NCBI RefSeq assembly: GCF_029867415.1
Contig: NW_026705582.1
Location: 310,001 to 374,000 of the forward strand
Source: Vicia villosa
Lineage: Eukaryota; Streptophyta; Magnoliopsida; Fabales; Fabaceae
Direction of reading: 5' to 3'
DNA length: 64,000 bases
How positions within the stretch are numbered: position 1 is the first letter of the stretch; the number at the start of each line of letters is the position of its first letter. The notes beneath the pieces were generated by a model. The model had not been told where the DNA came from, searched no databases, and saw nothing but the letters and a program-made list of their open reading frames with translations. The position numbers and the translations under genes are program-made. This document shows, piece by piece, positions 53,873 to 64,000 of this stretch.

Positions 53873-55216
53873 ATGGCTCCCGCCACCAGAGATTACATCC
53901 GAATCAACATCTCAACGGTGCCATCTGAACTGAAAAACTTAGTATCAGAATTCCCCAGGAATGTTCAATTCACCGAAAAGCACGGTCACCTACTCCATTT
54001 GGTTACCTCAAAATTTGAAGAAGACATGATACGAGTCCTGTTCCAGTTCTTTGATCCCAAACATCATTGCTTTACCTTTCCTGATTACCAGTTGGTACCC
54101 ACCTTGGAAGAGTTTTCTGAACTAATTGGATTACATGTTCGAAATCAATTACCTTTCACTGGTTTAGAAAGGATTCCAAAACCTGAAACCATTGCTGCTT
54201 CCTTACATTTGCGAAAGTCAGAAATCGAGTCCAATTGGGAAACAAAGAGTGGAGTTAAGGGTTTGCTTGCTAAGTTCTTAATGGAAAAGGCTCGATTACT
54301 ACTAGAAAACAAAAGTTACCCAGCTTTTGAGGAGGTTGTGGCTCTTTTGATTTATGGGTTGGTTTTATTCCCTAATCCCGACCAATTCATAAGTGTGCAC
54401 ATTATCAACCTTTTCTTAACCCGTAACCCGGTACCAACCTTGCTGGGAGACATTCTACATTCTCTACACACTCGTACCATGAAGAAACGAGGAACTCTCA
54501 TGTGCTGTATACCACTACTGGCTAGGTGGTTTACATTTCATCTTCCCCGATCAGTGTTGAAAAATGAACAAAGAATGCAATGGTCTCGCAGGATTATGTC
54601 TTTGTCTCATTCAGATATCCGGTGGAACAACTTCTTTCAAAGAGACATTACTATCATTGATCATTGTGGAGAGTACCCTAATGTGCCACTACTTGGCATC
54701 AAAGGAGGCATCATTTACAATCCCTCTTTAGCTTTACGCCAATTCGGATATGCACGAAGAAACGGTCCTCATGACATGATTATCCGTGGCATTGTGTTTG
54801 ATTACAAGGATGATTCCCACAGACATCGACGAAGGTTTATACATGCATGGGGCAGTGTCTATAGAATAGAAAGCAAAACTTTGGGGCAATGGAATTCTAT
54901 TCCTATGGAACCTTACCTCAGATGGGTGCGGGCTCATGCTCAGAAACTCATCATGCCATATCCTGCTATTCTACCTGTGACTATTGAGCCAGAAGTCGAA
55001 GGAGACGAACCTCAAGTTATTCTACATCCGGATATGCCCACTGACTTGGAAGAGTTGCAGAAATCTTGGGTACAACTAAAGGAGGAAAGAGATACCTTCA
55101 AAGCACACTGTCAAGACTATGAGAGAAGATTATTGGAGCTCACCGGACAACTCCAAGAAGAGCAGCAGATCAACACATTCCTGGGTGCAAAGAGAAAGCG
55201 TCCATGGGAGACCTGA
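53873..55216 (+). CDS. Element D ORF1, Ogre-specific protein (447 aa)
   Basis: It is the same length as the B copy and uninterrupted, although the rest of D is broken. It has the same PMD-like segment (HCFTFPDYQLVPTLEEF), helical middle and coiled-coil tail ending AKRKRP. Many codon differences from B are silent. It could still be translated if D is transcribed. Function unknown. Confidence 0.85.
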   Translation: MAPATRDYIRINISTVPSELKNLVSEFPRNVQFTEKHGHLLHLVTSKFEEDMIRVLFQFFDPKHHCFTFPDYQLVPTLEEFSELIGLHVRNQLPFTGLERIPKPETIAASLHLRKSEIESNWETKSGVKGLLAKFLMEKARLLLENKSYPAFEEVVALLIYGLVLFPNPDQFISVHIINLFLTRNPVPTLLGDILHSLHTRTMKKRGTLMCCIPLLARWFTFHLPRSVLKNEQRMQWSRRIMSLSHSDIRWNNFFQRDITIIDHCGEYPNVPLLGIKGGIIYNPSLALRQFGYARRNGPHDMIIRGIVFDYKDDSHRHRRRFIHAWGSVYRIESKTLGQWNSIPMEPYLRWVRAHAQKLIMPYPAILPVTIEPEVEGDEPQVILHPDMPTDLEELQKSWVQLKEERDTFKAHCQDYERRLLELTGQLQEEQQINTFLGAKRKRPWET

Positions 55217-55502
55217 GGGATCTTTCATTTTCTTTATTTATTTCTGTTTTGTAAGCCCGAATGAGGCAAAGAAAAAAAAAAGAAAAGAAAAAAGAAATAA
55301 ATAAATTGTTTGACTAACAAATGTTTGTTTTTCTTTTGTTTTAACAAATCTAAACTCTAAGATCCTTGAAAACATTGCATATACATTTCATTCATTGCAT
55401 ATACATTTCATTCATTGCATATACATTTCATTCATATACATTGCATAACATGTTCACAGGACGGATTTCTCATCTCCTCGCTGTTTATTTCAGTCAGAAG
55501 AG
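55217..55502 (+). other. Spacer between ORF1 and gag in element D
   Basis: Three perfect-looking units of TTGCATATACATTTCATTCA lie at about 55375-55435. The block from GACGGATTTC to the gag ATG is identical to element B, including CTGTTTATTTCAG nine bases before the ATG. Confidence 0.65.
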
Positions 55503-55892
55503 ATGGAATCTGAAACAAGCATCAAGAATCTCGAAGCACAGAACGCCCAAGTTCAAGTGGCAATTCTGGAACTGGCAAAGGGGCAACAAGAACTGAAAGC
55601 CCTGATAATCAAAAAGAAAAAGAAGCCCAAAGGATCTGTAGGCTTAAGTCACCTGAAAAGGAAGATCAAAATCCCAGTCAAAAAGTCCAAAAAACCACCG
55701 ATCCCTGAAATAGTCGGTGATGGTGAACAAGGAGACAATCACAGCAACCAGGGTTCTGCCAAACCCTCTCTCTCTTCTAATGAAGAAGATTATCATTCTG
55801 GAGACGAAGAGGATGATGACAAATACCAGCAGTTGGAAGAACGCATGAAAGCTATGGAGATACAAAAAAATACCTGGCTTAGATTTCAATGA
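55503..55892 (+). pseudogene. gag: Element D Gag N-terminus, ended by a frameshift
   Basis: This matches the first 120 residues of the B Gag (coiled coil and IKKKKKPKG basic stretch). An A-run near 55864-55870 is one base longer than in B, so the frame shifts and stops at 55892. The gag core continues in the next frame. Confidence 0.88.
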
Positions 55893-57675
55893 TCTGGGAC
55901 TCGTCTCGGATGTTGTTATCCCTCCAAAGTTCAAAGTTCCTGTCTTTGCAAAATATGATGGAGTTTCTTGCCCGAAACTACATCTGAGGTCCTATGTAAG
56001 GAAGATACAACCTCATACAGCAGATAACAAATTGTGGATCCACTTCTTCCAAGAAAGCCTGTCGGGTACACAACTCGAGTGGTACTACCAGTTGGAAAGT
56101 ACAAAAGTTCATACCTGGGAATATTTAGCTGCTGCTTTTTACAAACAGTATCAATACAATGCTGATCTTGCACCAACCCGTACTCAACTAAGGGGCATGT
56201 CCATGTCACCAAAAGAAAGTTTCAAAGGATATGCACAAAAGTGGAGAGATATGGCTGGAAGGGTTCAACCACCCTTATATGATCGCGAGCTGGTCGACAT
56301 GTTCATGGGCACTTTAACTGGCCCTTTCTATAGTCATTTGCTGGGAAGCTCATCATCAGGTTTCACTGACCTGATATTGACTGGAGAACGTGTCGAAAGT
56401 GGCATTCAAAATGGAAAAATTCAAATAGGCTCCTCCTCTAGTACTACAAAAAGGCCCATCAGTGGGAGGAATGAGGTCAATACAATGCAAATTCAGAAAG
56501 GTCGCAAGAATGAGCATCACCAATCTGTAGGGGCAGTTCTGATCTCCGCATCTGCACCTCAAAAAGATCAACAGCCAAAATATACGCGTCGACCAGATGC
56601 GCCAAGAAGAAATTTTACCAGAATCAATATGCCGATCTCTCAGGTATTGCAGCATTTGCTAAAAGCAGATCTGATCACATTAAAAGATCCTCCAAAGAAT
56701 GTCAACACTTCCTCTCCGAGTTATCGTCCCGATGCAACATGTGCGTATCACTCCAACTGTCCAGGACATGACGCAGATCACTGTTGGGCCCTGAAAAATA
56801 AAATACAAGACATGATAGATGCTGGGGAAATTAAGTTCGATCCTCCAGAAACTCCAAATGTCATCACGGCACCTATGCCGAAGCATGATAAAACTGTTAA
56901 TGCTATCCTGGACACTGTTTACATCTATGATGTGAACGAATTGTCAACTCCGCTCCTCGAAGTCAAAGGAAAGCTAATCCAAGCTGGTTACTTTCCAGGT
57001 TGTGACCCTGATTGCTTTTATTGCTCATACCTGCCCAATGGTTGTGAAAATTTGAGAATGGGAATTCAAAAGTGGATGGATCGTCGTATCATTATGTTTG
57101 AGAGGCTACCTTCTATGGACGTTTTATGTGAAGTCTTTGCAAACGGGATGAGAATAGAGGATGTCTCAGTGGTTTCCAACTTACCATTCAAAATCTCTGC
57201 CAAGGCTCCTTTCAAAATTTATGCTACACTCAAAGTGGCATCAGTAATCATTGCTAGTCCAACTCCATTTCCATACTCCTCAGACAAAGCTGTCCCGTGG
57301 GGTTACGACACTAATGTTTATGTCCATGGAGTTAAACAGGATACCTCGACTGAAGAGGCCACGAAGTTAACTGCTCCAACTGTGGATAATATTGTGGGTA
57401 CCAGCAAGATTACGAGAAGTGGAAGGATCTTTTCACCAGAAATTTCTCCAAATGTTGCTACTGGTCCAGTCCAGGTCCCAATTCCTAATCAAGATATCAA
57501 CGCTCGAGGCAAAGAGCCACAAGTTGAACCAGTTCAAATACCGGTGGAAGTCACTGTTGAGGATCCATCAAAGCAAGAAATGGAGGAAATATTGAAATCA
57601 TCTGCAAGAGTGATTACAATATTGTCGAACAATTGGGGCACACTGCTTCAAAAATCTCAATGCTGTCTCTGCTAA
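55864..57675 (+). pseudogene. gag: Element D Gag core, frameshifted at both ends
   Basis: It contains the gag core (LWIHFFQESLSGTQLEWYY) and the knuckle CAYHSNCPGHDADHCW. No native start exists in this frame; the 547-codon frame counted from 56032 begins at TTG and is only a fragment. It has a proline where B has its stop (near 57529), so gag and protease were one frame here. A one-base loss near 57594-57598 shifts the frame again, and it stops at 57675. Confidence 0.85.
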
Positions 57676-58211
57676 AGTATTCAGAAGCTCATGCCAAAGC
57701 ACTGATGAAGTTCCTGAAAGCTGCCCATGTGCCTCAAGAGATTTCAGTCGATCAATTTGAAAATTGTGTTGCCAATCTAACAGTGAATAATAGCCTCGGT
57801 TTCTCTGATGTTGATCTAACTCCTGCTGGAAAGAATCACAATAAAGCCCTACATATCTCCATTGAATGTAATGGCACCACTCTATCACATGTGCTGGTAG
57901 ATAACGGTTCTTCTTTGAACGTGTTACCAAAAATAGTACTGGAAAAGCTTGACTTCGAAGGAATTGTGTTGCAACCAAGCGATGTTGTGGTAAGAGCCTT
58001 TGATGGGTCAACAAGAACAGTGTACGGAAAGGTGAATCTCCCAATCAGAGTGGGCTCTCAGATTTTTTATTCTACCTTTTACGTAATGGAAATTCACCCA
58101 GCATATTCCTGTTTACTTGGACGCCCTTGGATACATGGGGCAAATGCTGTAACTTCTACCCTGCATCAGAAGTTGAAATATCCAGTAAAAGGAAAGATTG
58201 TCACAGTTTAG
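57600..58211 (+). pseudogene. pro: Element D protease, ended by a nonsense codon
   Basis: The aspartic protease core LVDNGSSLNVLP is intact and the domain runs to SCLLGRPWIHGA and beyond. TAG at 58209-58211 replaces the tyrosine codon of B. The frame is continuous with the linker after the stop. Confidence 0.85.
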
Positions 58212-59275
58212 GGCGAGGAGGAATATGTGGTTAGTCACCTGAGAAATTCCAAATATGTTGAGTTGGATGACGAATTCATCGAAACTCCCTGCCAATCTTT
58301 TGAGGTGGTCTCTCCAGATGTCTCTACTACCAAGCATATTTCTGCTACTCCAACTACAACTATGGCTTCTCTCAAAGATGCCAAAGCTGTGATCGAAAAA
58401 GGTGATTGCACAGTATGGGGACAGCTCCTCGATATACCTTACAAGTCCGACAAGCTAGGCCTGGGCTATGATAGTGGAAATCAAAAGAATGATCAAAGTC
58501 CTTGTTCTAAAGGACTAATGTCACATTTCATCAGCCAAGGAGTGAATGCTATTAAAGACGATGGAGTGTTCTTGAACCATATCATTCAGCCATATCCAGA
58601 TGAAATTCCACCCCTTCCCATGGGAATGTGGGATACTTTGGGAGAACCAAGCGGCGGGTATAATTATCAATATACCGCACCTCAGAATTCTTTTATTGCT
58701 ATGGAAGATATTACCCCGACTGGATGGGGTGATCAATTTGAAAATGACAAAAGTCTCACAAGTCCCAGCACTCAGCAATATCAAAATCCACCTAAAGAAG
58801 TATGGGATACGCTAGGAGAGCCAAGTGGCAAATATGACTTTATGGTGAAGTATTCCGCTCCTCCGAGCTCACAAATCGCCATGGAAGACATTGTCCCAAC
58901 TGGATGGGATGAACATTACGACGACAATTTCACTCTCGAAGAAGCCAGGGAAACACCAAATAACGAGGGTTACTTTCTGTCAGAATACACCTCTCACCAG
59001 GATACACAAGTCTCTATCCAAAACATCATCCCGACTGGATGGGACGGCCTTATCGAGCATCTCGCTCAGCCAACAGAGATATCTCAGCCTGGGCTCTCGT
59101 ATCCAGCAGAGTATATCACTTATCCCAAAAGATCACCGGCTCATTTCCCCACTAAGGAAATCAATGTTGTGGGAGATGAAGAAGACAACTGCAACTGGAA
59201 CAGCTGGATACTCCCTGCTCACAACAATGGATTGAACAACTGGAAAACTGAGGATGTGATCTCCTTTGATCAGGA
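58212..59275 (+). pseudogene. Element D protease-RT linker, end of first exon
   Basis: It carries the repeated WDTLGEPS...MEDIxPTGW units as in B (PTGW also in the third unit, where B has PTAW). It ends at the donor GTAAATG (59276). ATG 58227 is an internal methionine only. Confidence 0.8.
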
Positions 59276-59532
59276 GTAAATGCAATTTCCTGTTTTCGTT
59301 GTTCATATTGTGCAAAGATAAAAATGGTTCCTGTACTATCGAACCATGAGCTTGAAAGCCGTGTGCCTTGCCCGAAGCACACTGGTCCTTTTATAAGGGT
59401 TTATCATATCATGAGCATGTGCATTCAATAAAATCATGGAACGTTTGCATATTCAAATTTTGTGATCCTTTTTCTTTCTTTTCTTTTCAAATAGCTATGT
59501 TTTCTTACACACACTCACATAAAAAAATGCAG
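59276..59532 (+). other. Intron between protease and RT in element D (257 bp)
   Basis: Donor CAGGA|GTAAATG, acceptor AAAATGCAG|ATTCAC. It has the same exon junction as B although its length differs by one base and its interior has changed, which supports real splicing borders. Confidence 0.83.
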
Positions 59533-60922
59533 ATTCACATTCACTTTGGATCCAGTCAATAACGATTCTGCTATTGCCCGTCATGACTTTGAAAATCCGA
59601 TCTACCAAACTGAGGACGAAAGTGAGGAAGATTGTGAAGCACCAAGAGAACTTGCAAGGCTGCTAGAACAAGAAGAGAAGGCTATACAGCCTCATGAGGA
59701 ACCAATTGAGGTTATCAACTTAGGCAGCAACGAAGAAAAGAAAGAAGTCAAAATAGGGGCTAATTTAGAAAACAGTGTCAAGCAAAGACTAATTCAAATG
59801 CTGCAAGACTACGTCGAGATATTCGCCTGGTCCTATGAAGATATGCCAGGCCTTGACACGGACATTGTGGTTCATCGCCTGCCAATCAAAGAAGGTAGCA
59901 CTCCAGTCAAACAGAAACTACAGAGAAGTAGGCCTGATATGTCAAAAAGGATCAAAGTCGAGGTTGAAAAGCAATTCAATGCCGGATTCCTGAAAGTTGT
60001 AAGTTATCCTCCTTGGATAGCTAACATCGTGCCTATACCTAAAAAAGACGGGAAAGTCAGAATGTGCGTAGACTACAGAGATCTGAACCGGGCAAGCCCC
60101 AAAGATGATTTCCCTTTACCACACATCGATGTACTGGTTGATAATACCGCACAATGCAAGGTATTCTCCTTTATGGACGGATTCTCAGGGTACAATCAAA
60201 TCAAGATGGCACCCGAAGACATGGAAAAAACAACCTTCACAACACCCTGGGGAACCTTTTGTTACAAAGTAATGCCCTTTGGTTTAAAGAACGCAGGAGC
60301 AACCTATCAACGTGCAATGGTAACTTTGTTTCATGATATGATTCATCAGGATATAGAGGTTTATATCGATGATATGATTGCAAAGTCCAACACCGAAGAA
60401 GAACATCTGGGTCATCTACACAAACTGTTTGACAGACTCAAAAAATACAGGTTGCGACTGAATCCAAATAAGTGTACCTTTGGAGTAAGATCCGGCAAAC
60501 TCTTAGGTTTCATCGTCAGTAGCAAAGGTATTGAGGTTGATCCTGCCAAGGTCAAAGCCCTTCAAGAAATGCCTATACCCCGTACCGAGAAACAAGTCAG
60601 AGGATTCTTGGGACGTCTGAATTACATCGCCCGATTTATTGCCCATATGACTACTACTTGTGTGCCGATCTTCAAACTGTTGAAGACAGATCAAGTGGAA
60701 AGGTGGAATGACAAATGCCAGTTAGCCTTTGACAAAATCAAAGAGTATCTCCAAAAACCGCCAATCTTGTTACCACCTGTGGAAGGAAGACCTCTGATAA
60801 TGTACCTAACTGTGTTAGAAGATTCAATGGGGTGTGTACTGGGGCAACATGACGAGTCCGGCCGAAAGGAGCATGCAATCATGAAAAACCCAAAAACATT
60901 TCTTTATTTTCTTGCAATTTAA
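59533..60922 (+). pseudogene. pol: Element D reverse transcriptase, cut inside the first RNase H by deletion
   Basis: The RT domain is complete, with catalytic box YIDD (B has YVDD). The frame follows B until the RNase H segment SGRKEHAI. It then enters LTR sequence and stops after about a dozen unrelated codons at 60922. The rest of RNase H, integrase, the 3' region and about 3.7 kb of the 3' LTR are missing. Confidence 0.9.
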
Positions 60923-61812
60923 ATTCCTAGATCAAGTGTATAGGCTGTCAAATTCATGTAAATAGCGTAGTTTACATTTCCCGCACAATCGATGTAATAG
61001 CGTAGATTTACTTTCCGCATTTTACATTTCCGCATTTTAAATTCCAGCACATATAAACTGCGTGTATGCCAAAGATAAAATTGAACTGTTAGATCACTAA
61101 CTTCAAAGATAAAATATCTGAATCCAAACACAATCACACTTGCACCTCTTAAGGTAATCCCTTTTCTCACTCTTTTCAAAATCAAAAAATCAAATTCTAC
61201 TGTTTCGAGTACAAAATCGAACCTTTGTTTATATCCGGTGAAAGGATAGATTTTTAAAGGAAATAGGATAAAGACCTTATAACTCAGGGTAGACCTCCTA
61301 ATTTGCTTGCTCAAATCAAAACAAACAAATCTCTCATATCATTGTTTTTTTCAAAATAAAACTTTCAAAAAAGACAATACTTTGTATATATCCAAACAAG
61401 GATCATTACGAAGTTAACGTTCTTTTTTCAAAAACATCTTTTGAAAGATAAAAACACTTTGTATACATCCGCACAAGGGTCATTCAAAGTCAATTTAAAA
61501 AGGTATTTGGAACCACATACGAGCATTTCAAGGCAATCGAAAAGTAATTGAAAACAAGTGAGCTAAGCAAATTAAAGAGCCCATGGATAACCATGGATAC
61601 AAAGGGTGCTAACACCTTCCCTTTGTATAACCTACCCCCTTACCCAGAATTTCTTAAAGGTCTTTTTTCTGTTTCTTTTATAAACCTTTCCTTAATTGGA
61701 TAAAATAAAAGGTCGGTGGCGACTCTCTGATTTTCAAATACAAAAGCAGAAACAAAAAGAGTCAGTTCGCGTATCTCTCCGCGAGAGGTATGGCAAAAAA
61801 CCGAGGGCGACA
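60881..61812 (+). repeat. Element D 3' LTR remnant (last ~0.93 kb)
   Basis: It matches 52246-53178 of the D 5' LTR. Pol sequence meets LTR sequence at CAATC (60876-60880), a five-base word present at both original sites. It ends GGGCGACA before the GAAAG duplication. A 131-aa minus-strand frame here is a shadow that also appears in the 5' LTR. Confidence 0.92.
61581..61628 (+). other. Two adjacent stem-loops in the D 3' LTR remnant
   Basis: Same bases and order as 52947-52994. The primer-site copy TGGCGACTCT follows at 61717. Confidence 0.6.
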
Positions 61813-61817
61813 GAAAG
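61813..61817 (+). repeat. Target-site duplication of element D, right copy (GAAAG)
   Basis: This matches 48515-48519. Element E resumes directly after it. Confidence 0.9.
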
Positions 61818-62178
61818 CTTGTACACAAGATTCATCAAAATTAAAACATGTACCTTGGTTGAGTAAATTACTCAAAGGTTTGGCAATCTTTGAAAAATCT
61901 TTTACGAATCTTCTATAGAGTCCTGCATGACCTAAAAAGCTTCTTACTCCTTTGACAATTACTGGAGGTGGGAGTTTTGAAATTACCTCCACCTTGGCTT
62001 GGTCCACTTCAAGTCCTCTTGAAGATACTTTGTGTCCGAGTACAATTCCTTCAGTTACCATGAAATGGCACTTCTCCCAATTCAAAATCAAATTGGTCTC
62101 GATACATCTTCCAAGTGCCACATCCAAATTATTCAAGCATGTATCAAAAGTTTTACCAAATACTGAGAAGTCATCCAT
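61813..62178 (-). pseudogene. pol: Element E RT C-terminal part
   Basis: It starts at the catalytic box FMDDFSVFG and continues through GIVLGHKVSSRGLEVD and RSFLGHAGLYRRFVKDFSK, typical gypsy RT and connection sequence. It is out of frame with the upstream RT part because of a one-base loss in an A-run just before the catalytic box (about 62193-62198). At 61813 it is cut by element D and continues at 48519. Confidence 0.88.
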
Positions 62179-64000
62179 GAATACTTCAATACTTTTTCAA
62201 TGAGGTCTGAGAATATGGCTTGCATACAACGTTGGAAAGTAGCTGGAGCATTACATAATCCAAATGGCATCCTCCTATATGCGAAAATTCCAAATGGACA
62301 TGTAAAAGCTGTCTTCTCATGATCTTCTGGGTTTACCACAATTTGATAGTACCCGGAATACCCATCTAGGAAGCAATAGTAATTCTGCCCCGATAACCTC
62401 TCAAGCATTTGATCCATGAATGGTAGAGGGAAGTGGTCTTTTCTCGTAGCTTTGTTGAGTCTACGATAATCGATGCACATTCTCCACCCGGTTATAGTTC
62501 TTGTTGGTATAAGTTCATTCTTGTCATTCCGGATTACCGTCATGCCTCCCTTCTTTGGTACAATGTGTACTGGACTGACCCATGCACTATCAGAAATTGG
62601 GTAAATCATACCTGCTTCTAGAAGTTTGATCACCTCTTTCCTTACTACCTCTTTCATTGTTGGATTTAGTCTTCTTTGCGGTTGAGCTACCGGTTTGAAT
62701 TCTTCCTCTAACATGATCTTGTGCATGCAATATGCAGGACTTATACCTTTCAGATCCGCCAATACCCATCCAATTGCAGCTTTATTCTTTTGGAGAGTTT
62801 GAATGAGTCTTGCTTCTTCTTTTGTAGTCAACTTAGAACTGATAACGACCGGTTTATTTCCCTCTTCATCTAGAAAGACATACTTCAAATGAGGTGGGAG
62901 TAGCTTTAATTCTATCTTTGACTCTTTAACTCCCTTTTTTAGCTCCAAATCTTCTACCTTGTCTTCCTTTGTGATCGTGTTGCCACCTTTCTCTAGTTCC
63001 TTTAAAAACAACTCAATCTCTTTTTCTTCTTCTTGAGTAAGTACATTGAAAGATTCAACAAGAGATCTCTCTAAAGGGATAGATAGATGAATTTGGTTTG
63101 CCACTTCAACTACACTCTCTTCAGTCACATCCATGCGAAAACGGTCATTCTTGTCTTTTGGTTGCTTCATGGCATCGAAAAGATTAAAACATACCTCTTC
63201 ATCTTGAACTCTTAACTTCATTATACCATCGTCAATATCGATCATCATTCGGGCTGTTTTCATGAATGGTCTTCCAAGAATGATAGGTGACTCCTTGTCT
63301 TCTTCCATGTCAATCACAACGAAATCTACCGGAAACAAAAATTTGTCAACTTTCACTAACATGTCTTGTGCAACTCCATAAGGGAGAGTGGTTGATTTAT
63401 CTGCTAATTGTAAAGTCATTCTTGTTGACTTCATCTCAATATTTCCCAACCGCTTAACTATTGATAGAGGAATTAAATTGATACTTAATCCTAAATCGAT
63501 CAATCCATTCCCAATATTTTGATTGCCAATTGTAACCGGCAATGTGACTCTTCCAGGATCTCTTGCCTTTTGAGGAAGGCGGGATATTATAGCACTACAT
63601 TGTGCATCAAGTATAACAACTTCTTTTTCTTCCGGTCTTTTCTTCTTTGTCAAAATATCTTTCATGAATTTCGCATATTTTGGCATTTGAGCAATTGCTT
63701 CGGAGAATGGAATATTAATTTGTAGTTGTTTAAAAATTTCCATAAACCTTGCATATTGCCTCGCATTGTCTTTCTTTGATGGAGCATGGGGATATGGCAA
63801 ATGTTGACTTGGTATCACGTTGCTTGCCATCTTTTCTCTACTACTCTTTCTTTTTAGCTTTTCTTTCTTTTTAACTTCTTTATTCACATTTTCTTCTTCA
63901 GCATTTGTATCAATAATTTCATATTCTGCATCTTCTCCATCATGTTTTTCAGCTTTCTCTTCCGTATCATCTTCAACATCATTCTTCTCAACTTCATTAT
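62133..64000 (-). pseudogene. pol: Element E protease and RT N-terminal part (open to window edge)
   Basis: The frame is open to the right edge, so the start is outside the window; the GTG at 63887 is not a supported start. Downstream of an acidic and lysine-rich part comes a protease with IDLGLSINLIPLS, where Athila-type elements usually have DLGA, then ILGRPFMKTARMMIDIDDG. RT follows with GWRMCIDYRRLNKATRKDHF and PFGLCNAPATFQRCM. It is frameshifted just before the FMDD box and stops at 62133. The Gag part is not visible. Confidence 0.88.

Larger units (their letters stand above)
48520..61812 (+). mobile_element. Element D: second Ogre element, internally deleted and coding-defective
   Basis: It has a full 5' LTR (48520-53178), a primer site, leader, intact ORF1, broken gag-pro, the intron, and RT. 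It then jumps from the first RNase H straight into the last 0.9 kb of the 3' LTR. Length is 13.3 kb versus about 21.6 kb for B. Lesions: +1 base near 55864-55870, -1 base near 57594-57598, a TAG at 58209-58211, and the large deletion at 60876-60880. Confidence 0.92.
45930..64000 (-). mobile_element. Element E: Athila/Cyclops-like Ty3/gypsy retrotransposon, interrupted by elements A and D, right end outside window
   Basis: Read on the minus strand, protease, RT, RNase H and integrase follow in gypsy order. The sequence resembles the Athila lineage (GRPFMKTARMMIDIDDG after protease, and CCCAACAAGCGCT/GGTTGCCTCC near 46660 after pol). D sits between the RT and RNase H parts; A lies downstream of pol. 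No LTR of E is visible. Two one-base frameshifts break pol. Confidence 0.85.

Overview
Overall character. The window reads as a block of nested LTR retrotransposons from a plant nuclear genome. I see no host gene, rRNA, tRNA, CRISPR array or bacterial feature. The element mix is Ogre/Tat-type Ty3/gypsy with LTRs near 5 kb and a tRNA-Arg-like primer site, a SIRE/Maximus-type Ty1/copia element, and an Athila/Cyclops-type Ty3/gypsy element. That mix points to a large-genome legume, probably tribe Fabeae (Pisum, Vicia, Lathyrus). The species assignment is inference.

Layout. Five elements are nested. Element E (minus strand, Athila/Cyclops-like) is the host and spans 45930-64000; it runs off the right edge. 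Element A (plus, about 15.9 kb, no gag-pol, non-autonomous and Ogre-like) lies inside E and runs off the left edge: partial 5' LTR 1-4621, interior 4622-9768 and 40344-40792, 3' LTR 40793-45929. Element B (plus, Ogre, 9769-40338, target duplication CCTGT) sits in A's interior. Element C (plus, SIRE/Maximus-like copia, 13009-21947, target duplication ATTTC) sits in B's 5' LTR. Element D (plus, a second Ogre, 48520-61812, target duplication GAAAG) sits in the RNase H part of E's pol.

Coding content. B has an intact ORF1 (447 aa), a gag-pro-linker frame broken by one stop codon, a 258-bp intron whose removal joins that frame to the RT, and an intact RT/dual RNase H/integrase frame. D carries the same genes but has two frameshifts, one nonsense codon and a deletion that removes RNase H, integrase and most of its 3' LTR. 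C has gag, protease, integrase and a third ORF, but its RT and RNase H are missing. E pol has two one-base frameshifts in A-runs plus the D insertion. A has no recognisable protein gene.

How the parts relate. A and B share the LTR start, the polypurine tract and the primer-binding site. All three Ogre-like families (A, B, D) share two adjacent stem-loops near the LTR 3' end and a partial copy of the primer site inside the LTR. This suggests A is moved by Ogre proteins. The most novel-looking signals are a 55-codon, two-membrane-segment ORF inside the B and D LTRs just downstream of a TATA box, and the paired stem-loops whose stems change in a compensating way between families. Counted by eye, LTR pairs differ by about 0.5% (A), 0.7% (B), 0.9% (D, 930 bp only) and 2 bases in 1211 (C), so all insertions look recent and C is the youngest.
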